Of a DNA stretch of 64,000 nt, positions 1 through 12,033 are shown one piece after another (position 1 is the first letter of the stretch; the number at the start of each line of letters is the position of its first letter). Under the pieces are notes generated by a model. The model worked only from the letters and a program-made list of their open reading frames with translations, had not been told where the DNA came from and did no database searches. The DNA is taken from positions 19,479,501 through 19,543,500 of the forward strand of contig NC_061771.1 of the NCBI RefSeq assembly GCF_022458985.1, given 5' to 3'. The position numbers and the translations under genes are program-made. The DNA is from Mugil cephalus. Lineage: Eukaryota > Chordata > Actinopteri > Mugiliformes > Mugilidae.

Positions 1-485
1 GGAGGAAACGCACAAAAACAAGAGGAGAACATGCAAACTGTGCCACCATGCTGCCCCCAGGACTTTGTTCTCTTGATTAAAATGTTTCTTTATTCATTAT
101 TATTATTATTCTATCATGGTCTTGGTTTTTCTACAAAGCTGTACATTTTGTTCTCTAACATCAGTGCAAGAGGAAAACATTAGCATACCAATATAAGTAA
201 CTGCCTGTATGCATTTTTTATGCTTTCATAGTGACCTTGTTGAGGCTAACGCTGTTAGGCAAAGGGCACTTAGATATTAGCGATATAAACTGCAGCCAAT
301 AGCAAAGATCCAGCAGGGCTCAGATAGGAAAGTTAATCAGCTACAGACCGGTGGGTCCAGTCGGCAGATAACGGAGGCATTCACAACTACCTGCTCAGCA
401 CTGATAGACTTTCACCACTCCCCCTCGGTACCCTCCCCTCAGGCTCGTTCCAGAGCCCAGTTTGTCAGTCTGCAGGTGAACCGCC
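1..485 (+). promoter_or_regulatory. 5' flank and probable promoter/5' UTR of the PDILT-like gene
   Basis: No coding sequence is seen here. A TATA-like GATATAAAC lies near 282-290, followed at once by a CCAAT box at about 296-300, roughly 190 bp upstream of the start codon. The start at 486 has the context ccgccATGaag, a good match to a vertebrate initiation context. The exact transcription start cannot be fixed from sequence alone. The promoter call is inference from position and the two short motifs. Confidence 0.3.
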
Positions 486-2630
486 ATGAAGAGGCCGCTG
501 CTGCTGGGTGTCACGGCCTTCTGTGTCTGTGCGCTTGTTGCCGCCGACAACTCCTTCCCCGAGAAGGATGGAGTTTTACAGCTGAAAAGGGGAAATTTCG
601 ACAGGGCACTGAGAGCATACAAACAGCTACTGGTGCACTTCTGTAAGTTGTCCACCGAGACGAAGAGAAATCACACTTTTTTGTTCTGTCTGCATTATGT
701 CTATCCTTACTCTGTGTTTCCTTCAGATGCTCCTCTGTCCGGGGACGGCCATCGCGTGTCAGTGGCGTTTGAAGGCGCTGCTGTGGAGCTCCAGGGGTCG
801 GATGTCAGACTGGCCGTGGTTGATGTGACTAAGGAAAAGGAGCTGGCCAAAGAGCTCAATGCGACGGGCCACCCTACAATCAGACTGTTCCTCTCTGGAG
901 ATAAACACCACGCTGTAGCCTGTCCTGGTATGTGCAAGTGACAATGAGTAAATTATAAATGATGTCCTTCTAATAGCAGCCTGGTCCTAGACAACACAAA
1001 GTTACATTGTGACATGTGTTCTAACCTGAATGGGCATGGAGGTTATTAGACCCTTTATATCTCTGATAGGAGAGTTTATTAGTTGACAGAGATACCGAGA
1101 ACTGATGAAAAGCTGAAAAATATATGATGTGGTAAAAGTCTGCTTAGGTTTAGGCAAAAAACAGGTTTATTGTTAAGGTGATGGTTCAGATTGTAATAGT
1201 AACCGATTGTAAGTACTATATAGCTTTAGAAAAACTTACACTAGTATCAGCAGTACAGTGATTTGTCTCTGCAACGCCCAGCTTTGCTTCGGGCATGATC
1301 ACTACGACCACCAAGTCCTGATAAACTGTTGGCTTAAAAACTATTTATGTGGTCTTGTTTCAGAATCAGAATCTGAAAAATTTTATTTACCCCGAAGAGC
1401 AATTAGGGGGGCGAAGAGCGGTACACAAAATAAGAGCAAGAGAATAAGATAACAAAAGAATAAAAATTGCAAAAGTGGGCAAAAAAACAAAAAAAACAAA
1501 CAAGAAAAAAAAACAAAAAACAAACAAACAGCATATTATGTACAATGGCAGGCCTGCTGCCAGTAACAGAAGAGAGATGGATTGTGGAAAATAATATCAA
1601 GACCAATATGTTTGTTTGTTTGTCTTCCTGGATGGAGAACAACTGAACCAAGGGTTAAAGTCCGGCTGTACAGGAAGCTACATTAGCTCAAAACTCTCAG
1701 ATGCAACAATAAATGATTTGTTGAAAGTTGAGAGGTAACGCGAGACAACCACTAATCAATGCTGGGTGGGTTTGCTAGAAACTCTAGTAGTTTCTTATTC
1801 GTTTCAGTGAGTTAATTGGCTTCTCATTTGATTTTAAGTATCAGTGCAAACCATTAGTGCGTTTGGTTGCAGATGGATCAAATAAGTTTCAGTGCGAATG
1901 GAAATGAGAAGAAATCCGAAGCTCTATAACTGGACTGTTGAATCTTATTGGCTTCGGCTAAAATATAAAGTGTTTTGTTTTCCTGAATTGACACGAAGTC
2001 CCTCGGAGCTCAGCTTCCATCTTGACCTGGCTGAAAAGGAGGGCGGGGTCACCTGAAGACCTCGTCACCGACTCACTCGGCCAATCAGAGGAGCTGACTG
2101 TGGTCGGCTTCTTTAAGGTGAAACGCGGCTGTTTCTGATGACTTTCCATACACCTCTGTGATGTAGCGACTTCACTCACGTTTAACAGCTCATGTGTTTT
2201 TATGTGCGAGAAGGAGTCGGATCATGGATACCTGCAGGTGTTCCACGCTGCAGCGGTCGACCTGCCTGACGTCAGCTTTGCTGTGACGCAAGACGGCGAA
2301 GTCGTCACCAAATATGGTCTCACGCGTGATGTTGTTTTTCTGCTCAAAAAGGTGCTTGATACAAACACACCAGTTACACGGGGAAATGAGACACTGAACT
2401 ATGTAGTGGAGCGGCTGTTAATATATTAGTAAATCAAGGACAGACAGAACATTTAGAAAATATGTTACATAAATAGTTTGCAACGTTGAAATGCGTTCAT
2501 TTAAACTTAAAAGCTGTCAGCAGTAGATAAATATAAAAAAAAACAGACACACATAACCGAATACATAAATAAATGAATGCCTCTGACATATTTAGTTGTT
2601 TGAATCTTTAGCTCATCACAAAAATAAATG

Positions 2631-2698
<68 letters not shown>

Positions 2699-4990
2699 CA
2701 GTCTAAGCTCATCCAGGCTTACAAAATGACGCCTCAGACATCTAAAGAGGAGCTGATCGTTTTTATCACCGTCTACCAGATGGACCCAGTCACTGAATAC
2801 AACGGACAGGTAGAGTTTTCTGTGAATGGTACAGTTTTATTAAGTTTCCAGATATATCAAACAAATAGCAGTGATTTATTGTCCTATCCATCCACCCTGA
2901 CCTCCTCCGTGAGCAGAATTTTTCCTGTTCTCCTTTTTCTTCTATCTTCATCACTACGGCAACTACGGCACTTTAATGTCTCGACCATGCACGTGTTGTT
3001 TTGAGACATTTACTGAACTGGGTGACGTTCGCTAAAATCCTCACATGCATGAATGTTTTTATTTTTTTTTATTTTGTCTCTCCTCTTGCAGACAGCCACT
3101 CAGATCCTAACCTCACCCATATTAAACCACGCCATCCTCTTTGTCAACAAAAGCTCTGCAGGCTTTGAAGAGATTTTCTCTGCTTTCAGCGCCTCTGCAG
3201 AGTCGTTCAGGCTGAAGGTACAAAACGCACCGTACGCACTCGTCTGCACTTCTATCATTCTGAGGACGCTCCTTGATAATGCCGCTCCATGTCCCAGATT
3301 TAAGGCCAAACACCCACACTTACCTAAAACCTAATTATTACCCGAGCCATTTCATTTCATCTCTGTTTTTTGTGACATCCCACACAAGCAAACTGGTTTC
3401 AGATTTTCATTTTTCGTTAATAGCCCTATGATATCATGTGATAACAGTCAAATAGCTCTTTAGAAACCTTACATTGCCTTTCAGACCAAAGGCAGCACAA
3501 AAGGCTGGTCTTGTTTTTTCAGGTTTTGCATCTGTAGATGTTTGTTTGTGTCTGGTTTTAGATTTTGTTTGTGTTGGTGGACGTGGATGAGCCTCGTAAC
3601 GGCAGAATCATGGAGTACTTCCGGGTTCGGGACTTTGAGGCTCCTGTCGTCCGACTGGTCAACCTGACGGACCACGTGACTTACCACCTGCCCTCCGACA
3701 CCCTGAACACAAAGACCATAGAAAAGTTCTGCTGGTCGTATTTGGAGGGCGAGGCTAAGGTAGCTCACGCTGATTTTTTTGCTGGAGAGGAGTGATGCTC
3801 CACGTGACAGAAAACTAAAGAGGCTTTGACTTCTTTAATGTGCTGCCGTGCGTGTTACAGCCTAAGATGCAGAGTGAGCCGATCCCCGAGGGGTGGGACG
3901 AAAAACCCGTGAAGGAGCTGGTGGGGGAGACTCTGGAGAAAGTTGCCTTTCACCCCAACAGTACTGTTTTCGTCTTGTTCTGTAAGTACTTCATTGTAAC
4001 ACCGTGCATGGATTTGGTTTCACTCAGCTCTACAGTTTTAGTGTCTTTCAGCTTTTTGTTTTGGTTTCAAGGCCCTTAACTTTACTGCAGGGGTCTTCAA
4101 CGTTATGGACCCCCAACCTGATGGAGAGATTAAGTAGGGACACCCTACCTACTATATGTGTCCCTCAGAAGGTCCATGTCCATTCTCTGATGAGTCACAA
4201 CTGTTTTGGAGACATAGTGTGGTCATAATGTTATACCTTAATCATCTTGTTTTGCATGTGAACCAACTGCAAACATCAAAATCCGCTCACTGCAGACCAG
4301 GGTAACCGGTGTTTTCCATATTTCCGAGTGACACCAGCTTCAAACCTGTGCATATTTCAGATCTGCCCTACAGTCAAGAGTCCCGTGCTCTGTTCCCGCT
4401 GTGGGAGGAGCTAGCTGAGGCCTTCAAGGAGCGAGAGAGTGTGACCATCGCCCGTATCGACGCATCAGCCAACGACATCAACATGTCGACTCGAGGACCG
4501 TACCCGTCACTCTGCCTGTTCCCTGCTCTCTATGCTGAACGGGTATGAAGGACCCACCAAGAGATTGGTGGTGACCTGTATAGTTACTATTATGTTTGCG
4601 ACCACTTACAATGTTTCATGAGGATGAATATTGCTGTACTTTAGTTTCCCATGCTCTGTGGAGGAACAAGGTTATATAAGGTGATTATGTTCAGTGTGTG
4701 ATCTGTGTTTCTCTCAGGTGGTGGTTTATACTGGAAAAAGGAAGTTGAAACACCTGATTAAGTTTGTAGACAAAGAGATGGAGAAAGCCAAGGAGGACAG
4801 AGTTAAGGTAAGTCATCTTTCTCACCTCTCTGTTTCCAGTTTGTCTGACTGTGCACCTCAGAGGTCTCCTTTGTTAAAAATACATTTCCTTCCTTTGAGT
4901 CACCAGGAGGATGAAGACAGGAGGAAGTATATCGAGTCCGTAAAAGCTGAGGAGGCAAAAAAAGCCAACAAAACCAAAGACGAGCTTTGA
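486..4990 (+). CDS. pdilt: PDILT-like protein disulfide isomerase family member, both active sites without cysteine (11 exons)
   Basis: Coding exons: 486-642, 727-927, 2014-2117, 2211-2351, 2702-2809, 3092-3217, 3562-3759, 3861-3981, 4361-4542, 4718-4807 and 4907-4990. All introns are GT-AG and the sum is 1512 nt, giving 503 residues. Seen: a hydrophobic signal peptide (about residues 1-20), an a-type thioredoxin fold, b and b' folds, an a'-type fold, and a C-terminal KDEL retrieval signal, so it is an ER lumen protein. Where classical PDI has CGHC, the first site reads SGDG (residues 57-60) and the second SQES (390-393). The cis-proline loops (GHPT and PYPS) remain. The run DEPRNGR followed by YFRV matches human PDILT from memory better than P4HB or PDIA2. 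PDILT is a testis chaperone-like PDI with one incomplete redox site. This protein probably binds clients without redox catalysis. PDIA2 is the main alternative. Confidence 0.82.
2632..2696. repeat. (TG)n microsatellite forming the acceptor tract of the PDILT-like gene's exon 5
   Basis: About 31 TG dinucleotides run without interruption to within a few bases of the CTGCAG acceptor at 2701. The repeat therefore takes the place of an ordinary polypyrimidine tract. Confidence 0.95.
4088..4170. repeat. hAT-like transposon end fragment
   Basis: The stretch starts CAGGGGTCTTCAACGTT and continues with GGACCCCCAACCTGATGG. This is a terminal sequence style I associate with fish hAT elements. A related but diverged start, CAGGGGCCTTCAATGTT, occurs at about 9511. 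It sits inside intron 8 of the PDILT-like gene. Only one end is visible, so this is a truncated copy. The family call rests on motif memory. Confidence 0.45.
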
Positions 4991-5003
4991 AACAGGAGCA
5001 GTG

Positions 5004-5064
<61 letters not shown>

Positions 5065-5165
5065 TGGCCATAGCTTTTAGTGTGTACTTTGTAAACATGG
5101 ATATGGTTTTATCTACTCGTTAACAATCTGTCCATTCAAATCAAATAAAGTCTCCAGTTAAACGC
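4991..5165 (+). other. pdilt: 3' UTR and poly(A) signal of the PDILT-like gene
   Basis: After the TGA at 4988-4990 there is a short untranslated stretch. It begins with a (TG)n microsatellite at about 5005-5063 and contains a canonical AATAAA at 5144-5149. This gives a 3' UTR of only about 170 nt if the signal is used. Confidence 0.65.
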
Positions 5166-7030
5166 TCCGGTGGCTATAAAGACATTTATTTAACCTCAGC
5201 AGCTTCGGTCATTGTCATGTTGACTTTACTTAAACTAATGTTACAATAAACACAGAAAAATTAAATATGAGTGATACACAGAGCTGCTCATCACATGTTT
5301 TTTTTTGCTTTAACATCACATGTGTTAAATTTATTATATTCCTTATGAAATATTAAAACAAGACATTTACATACAGTTGAAGTGACAAAATACTTCCCTG
5401 ATTACAACAAATGAAAGGTACAATGCAACGATGACATACAAAACAGCTGCAAATGAAAAAAACACCACAATGCTGCATGAGGGATAAAACCGGGTAAAGA
5501 ACATCCAGACTAAAAAGGTGACGGTGCTGAAGACAAGTGGCAGGAGTGAGCATGGGCGCGGCCTCTCACAGGACTCCAGATGGGGGAGTCCAGATGTGCT
5601 GTCACACAGGACAAATAAACGTAGAAAACTCAGGGAACCAAGGAGATGAAAGGACAAAAATTGCGAGGCGGTGCCGTCATCTTGGGATTGACAGTTACAC
5701 ATGCGTCTATATCTGGAGAAGAGGACAAGTGGTAAACTTCACACAGCCATTTTTCCAATGACGAGGGTAGAAATAAAAAAAAATGACGACAGGTGAGTCA
5801 AAATCTGAAAGAAATGTGTTATCAAAGGGCAACAGTGTCTGCAGACAAATAAGTGTAATTTGCTTAGTCCTGGTTCCCAGTGTTGTGTTCTCCAAGTGAT
5901 GCTGTGGCTCGGATTAGTTTGACACCTGTGCTGCAGCACAACCCTGATCCCAAAATACACAGTAGGTCATTGTCAGGACTTTTTGAGATATGCTAGTTCT
6001 AGTTTTATCGCTGGTTTGGGGCCCACAGAGACTCCTGGAAGTGACGAGGAGACAGAAGACGCTGACGCAAGTTCAAAGATGTTGGAAAGATGATGCACAC
6101 AGAATCTTTTCACATGTCCAAAGTACTTTAACAAGGATGCTGCCATTTGTCCACCACAGAAACAGTTTTTTCCCCTTTTTTTAAGCATTTTTTTTTTTAA
6201 CAATTCACTGAATTCCAGAAAGAAAAAGAAAAAAAAAAACTTGGTTCACTCATGCTCATACTGGTCACTGTCAATTTTCCCAGAATAAATACCAGGAGTT
6301 TTATGTGCCTCATTGTTATAATACAACAGTTACTGATATCTTCTGTTTTCTCTTTATTAATACTGGATTATCCAGGTAAAAATAACACTCTTGCAATAAC
6401 GTGACTTGCCTCCTTACTTGAGACTTTAGGGAGGATCCCACGTTTATCTCCACTCTTGTTTTCTCAGTCATATCTCGTGTACATGTCCCTGTAGCTCTCC
6501 GCTCCTGTCCACCTTAACACATTTTAATATGAATTTACTTTCAAGAGCTCGAGCGGCAGCTCTCTCCCCACCAGCAGGGGGCAATCCATAATTTGGGGGG
6601 GCACTCTTCCAACAAAACCGGGAGGACAGACAGTTTAAACAATAATGAAAATACGGGCCAGTTTCGAGACTGTTTAATTTGATAAACATAAGTAAGTCAT
6701 TATGATACAAATAAAAATTCACTGTCTCCCACCGTCACTACTTGTTCTTGGTAGTCATTTTAAATAGCTGCAGCCACCAACTCTCTTTTTATAGCAGCTG
6801 TAGGGGGAAATTGTGCAACATTTTGCGTCACGATGAATAATTTAATGAGAATAGATGCAGTCCCCCAGATGTGAATTACTTAGCCTGCATCAGGAAATCT
6901 AAATTAGACCTGCTTTTAATAATAATAATAAAAAAATCTCAAACAACGATAAAAAAAATGAACGAAAACCAAATAAAAACGGTCCATTTACCAGTTCAAG
7001 TTATAACGATTGCTTTGTGTTGGTTTTTTC
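5166..7030. other. Intergenic region between the PDILT-like gene and syngr3
   Basis: AT-rich, with several poly(A/T) runs and no ORF that resembles a conserved protein. No RNA gene or intact mobile element was recognised. The upstream regulatory DNA of syngr3 presumably lies toward the right end. Confidence 0.5.
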
Positions 7031-7203
7031 CCCCTTCAGCCCGTGGTCTGCTCTCGGTGACGCGCTGTGACTTCACTCGGAGGCTGGAGGAGGAGGAGGA
7101 GGAGGGGGAGGAGGAGGAGGGGGAGGAGGACCGCCGCTCCGCGCAGATCTCACCGACTCGTCTCTTTCTCTCCGCGGGCGACAGGCAGCACAAACCCGGA
7201 GGG
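7030..7203 (+). promoter_or_regulatory. syngr3: GC-rich 5' UTR/promoter-proximal region of syngr3
   Basis: Base composition changes abruptly from AT-rich to GC-rich just before the syngr3 start codon. A purine-rich GGA/GAG trinucleotide array lies at about 7083-7130. The combination fits a TATA-less, GC-rich neuronal-gene promoter and leader. The transcription start is not determinable here. Confidence 0.4.
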
Positions 7204-9081
7204 ATGGAGTCAGCGGGCGCGTACGGCGCCGGGAAGGCCGGCAGCGTCCCCTTCGATCCGGTCGCCTTCTTCACGCATCCCCGCACCATCCTCAGGCTGC
7301 TGTCGTGGGTAAGATCAACACTGCAATGTGTGGGTCTCCATCAATGGACGGGCCTACCTGCAGACCCCACACCCCCCACCCCCCTCTCTATGTCTCTGTC
7401 TCTTCCATTCACATTGTCTGGGTCTCTCCGTGTTGATGTGTCTTCATCCACGTATCAGTATTTTAACTAAAGTGCGCGCAGCTTTGAGTCACAGCTCCGG
7501 TGTGTTAATTACAGCTCTGTGCGACGGGCAGGCACCATCTGAGCTTGTGGCACATTCATTCATGTGGAGCCTCTTTGTGTCTAGATTGAGCTAATGTGGA
7601 GGCTTTGGGTTTTCACGACTCTCAGCCAGAATGTAACACCTCTCTGTTTCCTGTGATGCTGTGCAGATGTGAGTCACGGCTCAGCGTTAAAACGTCTGAA
7701 GGAAGGAAGGAACAAGGAAAAAAGGGAGATATTTGGTTAAAAAAAAAATGAAAAGAGAAAGCATGCAGGTTAAGAGAAGTTTGTGTGACAGAATAATTTG
7801 CAGTGCAGCCAGAATGAATTGAATGAAGCCATAAAAACTTTGATAAATATTGGAACCAGGTCAGTAAAAAGATGTCATGTGACTCTGGAGCTTATACAGT
7901 GCAGAGCTCTACATAGAGTCAGCTCACTTCTTCCATTCATGATATGGTTTGACCTGTAAATACATACATATATGTATAAAGAGAGAGAGAATCAACCCAT
8001 CAAAAAATCCCCTACATGTAAGGGTGATGGTTTCAGATTCCTTGTTTTGTAATTCAAATCCCCAACATGGCGAGTTTATAATCAGAGTATAAAAAGAAAA
8101 ACACTTTGAGAGGCAAGACTAAATTTTTTTTTTGCTCAAAGGATGATTTTACTTGACTGAACATTTCAGATTCAGATTCATACTTTATCGTCCCTGCAGG
8201 GAAATTTGCGTGTCGGTCCGTCCACATGGCACAGCTCTCATAGAGCCGTCTGAAGATGTTGACAGATCATACCGTATGTATGATACGGTATGATGCTCCT
8301 GAGATCTGTACCGTCAACCAAACGCAGCTTTAGTAAATGTCAAAGCTGAATCATAAAAAACACTGTATTTTATGTATCATGCATATAACTGAGGCATTAC
8401 ATAAAATACTTCTAATACTGGCTGTGATTTGTGTTCTGATCTTCAAGACAAGTTCTTGCACTTTTAGCTGAGTCATTAAAAGTCTGTTTCCTAATTACTC
8501 GTGGTACTAACTGAGATCCACAGCCCATTTATTTGAGTTACTCCGGCTCTGATAAAGGGAATCAAATAACAGTTGACAAAGCAACACTAACGTCCGCTCA
8601 GAAACAACATCTACATCAACCAGTGAATAAAACTCAAGAGCATCGTGTCGTTCTGGCCACTTGAAACTGTCCGTGGACTGTTTTCTGCATTTTCAAACAG
8701 CTGTTTTGTAACATCTGTCTGACACTGTCCTTCAGTTGTTTCTAAGCTGAGGAAAGCAAAGAGATTTAGACATATTACTGTCTGCTTCTTCACATTAAAC
8801 TGAGAGCAGCAGGGAAATGTTTTGTAACTTGGATAAAATGAATCTTTAAGAGTCTTTTGTTTTTTTGGTTCAAACCTGATAGAAATGGAAGTGCATTTGC
8901 CAAACAATGACATAATTACATAAGATATCCTTTTGTCTTGACAGCTTCTCTTGCCTCTCGTCCACACGCGCGCTGTCTCAGAAGCAGTGTTTCTTTGCAC
9001 TGTCGTGTTTGAGGAATGAGAGGCATTCGTACACTGTCTGTGAGTTCATTCTCTTCTACCTGTCAGATAATAAAGCCGGAC

Positions 9082-9119
<38 letters not shown>

Positions 9120-11997
9120 CGTGTGTGTCTGCAGGTTTTCTCCATGGTGGTGTTCAGCTGCATTGTGAACGAGGGCTACATCAACATTGGCAGCGAGCGT
9201 CTGCTCTGCGTCTTCAACAACAACGCCGATGCCTGTAACTATGGCATCACGGTGGGCGTGGCCTGCTTCCTCGGCAGCATCTTTTTCCTCATCCTGGACG
9301 TTTACTTTCCCTCCATCAGCAGCATCAGGGACAGAAGACGGGCTGTCCTGCTAGACCTCGTCTTCTCTGGTACGCCGACATGATGTGTCTATTATAGGCA
9401 AAAGAGGGAATATAAAAACTATGAGGCAAAAACCACTAAAAAATAAGAATGAATACCAAGTGTCGCTGCTGTAACTTCCTGGAGTGTCTCATCAAGTCAA
9501 CATTTATCACAGGGGCCTTCAATGTTTTTCAAACCAAGGACTCCCAAACGGATATTAAACTCGGCCTAGGGCCATTTATAAATAAACATTATCATCATTT
9601 TGCATTCAATATTAAGCTATTCAAATAATGCACAGGTTCAAATATTCATTTTTTTTTTATTATTTCAAACGTGCAACAGTAGGGTGGCCGTGCAACTGCC
9701 TCGTGGTTGGCTCAGCAGCGATAGGGGCGGGGCCTGCTGTGCACAGGAAGCTTAGATTGACAGGTCTAGTGTGTTGCTTGTGTGAGAGGGTTGAGACAGC
9801 TCCGGTTTCGCTGAATGAATGAAGTGGTGACTGAAAGATAACGTCTTGTGCCTTTATTAATCCTTTAACTAAAATATGTTGGATTTGTGTTAATGTGTAT
9901 TTACAGAAATTTTATTTGTGGAAAATTAAAAAAAAATATATATAAAAAATGTCTAATCAACCAAAGATTTTGCGACGCTCTGTAGTACCTCTGCAGACCC
10001 CCCTGTTGATTTACCAGATATGTGGTTCCCAGAGGATACACCCTGGTGATGATTTCTTCTAATGGGCAACCTGAGTGTCACATTGGTGGTTTTATATATA
10101 TTGTCCCTATTGCTATCAGATATCAGGCTACGTGACGTTTCCTCATGGTGCCTTCAGGATCAATGCACTTACTAAAAAGGACATCCGCCATTTTCTTCTT
10201 GGAAAGCGACTTTTGAGAAATATATAAAGCAGAGGTGCAGAAATCCATACAGCTGACATGGCCGAATGGGCCCAAAGACCTTTAAAATGTTTTAAAAAAG
10301 AAAACATATAACCCTGTTTTCCCTCCTGCAGGTGTGGCCAGCTTCCTGTGGTTTGTCGGCTTCTGCTTCCTGGCCAATCAGTGGCAGGCGACGTCTCCAG
10401 AAGAGCTGCCGTTGGCCCAGGGCTCGGACGCCGCCAGAGCCACGATCGCTTTCTGTTTCTTCTCCATCCTCACCTGGGTCTGTATGTCCGTACCTGTTTA
10501 TTCACACTGCCCCCTGTCTGTGTTACCTGCGTCTGACCGTCTGCGCGTTCGCACGTGTGTGTTTTCAGGGTTATCAGTGTCTGTTGGCCGTGAACACACT
10601 TAAGAGCATTTCCTTCATGGAGGTCCAGCAGAGGCTGCTGCCTGGGACCCCCCACACCCTCGCTCTAGTCTAACCCAGCAGAGCCAGATGTTCTGTGATG
10701 TGCATTTTTAACCACTTTCCTGCACAAGCATCTCAGTTGTGTTCTTCTTCTTACATTATGTAACTGTGATGGAAAGAAAAGAACGTTTCCTGTCAGACGG
10801 GCGGTTGATGTATTACGGTGTCTTAGCAGCAAAGCTACTCCAGTCATTCATCTCGCTGTCACAGTTCAGCTGTAACTGTGTCATGAATGCGCAGTATTTA
10901 ATATAACATCGTTTGTTTCACTGTTTCACTCGGTCAAGTCGTTTCTTTTCAGGAGACAAGTGGAAAGAAATGTAGGATGATTTATAGCATGTCACAGAGA
11001 ATTAAATCAAATGGTTCAATAGTGTTCTTCTGACTCTCTCTGGAGGGGATTCACCAGTTGTACCATATATTTATTCACTCCAGCACTCTGAGAAATTCAG
11101 AGTGGCATCTTTAGACTTCTAGATATCAGGGTTAAGTTTGTGTCAGACGCACAGAGGAGGAAGGATTTCCCTGCCCACTTATTTGCTCAGTGCAGCACCT
11201 TGTTGGACTTTGCTACATTATGCAACGTTGATTAATCCTTTCCACCCAGACATTATGTGTTCAACGTGGAAACCCGCACCCCACATCATTGTTTCTGATG
11301 TGGCGCGCTGTGAGTGACGCTCCACACCTATTACGACTGTAATTGAAATGGATGTGGCCCTCGTTGCGTTTCATTTCCGCGGGATCCAATCTGGTGGCAT
11401 TGTAGAGCAGGTGGAGCGGGGCCGGCGTAAGCGAGGATTTTATTCGCTCTCAAATTTGATTTAGCTTCGATGAGTTCTTCAGATCTCGCTCTGACCTGGT
11501 TACAGGAACGGTCCTGTCGAGGACTATCGGACGTAGCCAGGAGTATATCTTGTTCTCAGAGGCTGTTCATTCTGTCTGCGTGAAGTAAGAACAGAATTTG
11601 ACATTTATTTATTTATTTATTTTACGTGGACATTTTGAAACCAAAAAGTGACGGGCCTAAGCGCTTAAGAGTTTGCTTTTCTTTGCTGGAGGCGTTGTGA
11701 CCTTTCGCTGTGGCCCCCAGTCAATCTAATGAGCCGCTGTGTCCAACTGAAATGCATTAAACTCCATTATGCAAAATGTAAAAACCAACCTTTTTGGAGC
11801 TTTACCATTAAATCTGCCTAATGTCTGTCAATTTATGAAAGCATAATTCTAAATCTCAGCAGTCTAACCCTTTTGCGCTCTCGCTTCTTCTGTGCATTTT
11901 TTTTTCTTCTAATTGCACTTTTAACCAAACCATGTGTGTCTGCAGGTTTGTCTAATTGTGGGGTTGCTAATAGAAAGTGTCATTAATGGTCTCCGTC

Positions 11998-12033
<36 letters not shown>

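Noticed and set aside
486..4990. Assignment to PDIA2, suggested by 16p13.3 synteny
   Set aside because: The DEPRNGR..YFRV segment and the cysteine-free active sites match PDILT better. PDIA2 keeps CxxC motifs. Kept as an alternative, not as the call.
6871..7470. 199-codon plus-strand ORF over the syngr3 start
   Set aside because: It runs through the AT-rich upstream DNA and past the exon 1 donor in the frame of syngr3. Only 7204-7308 matches the synaptogyrin N terminus.
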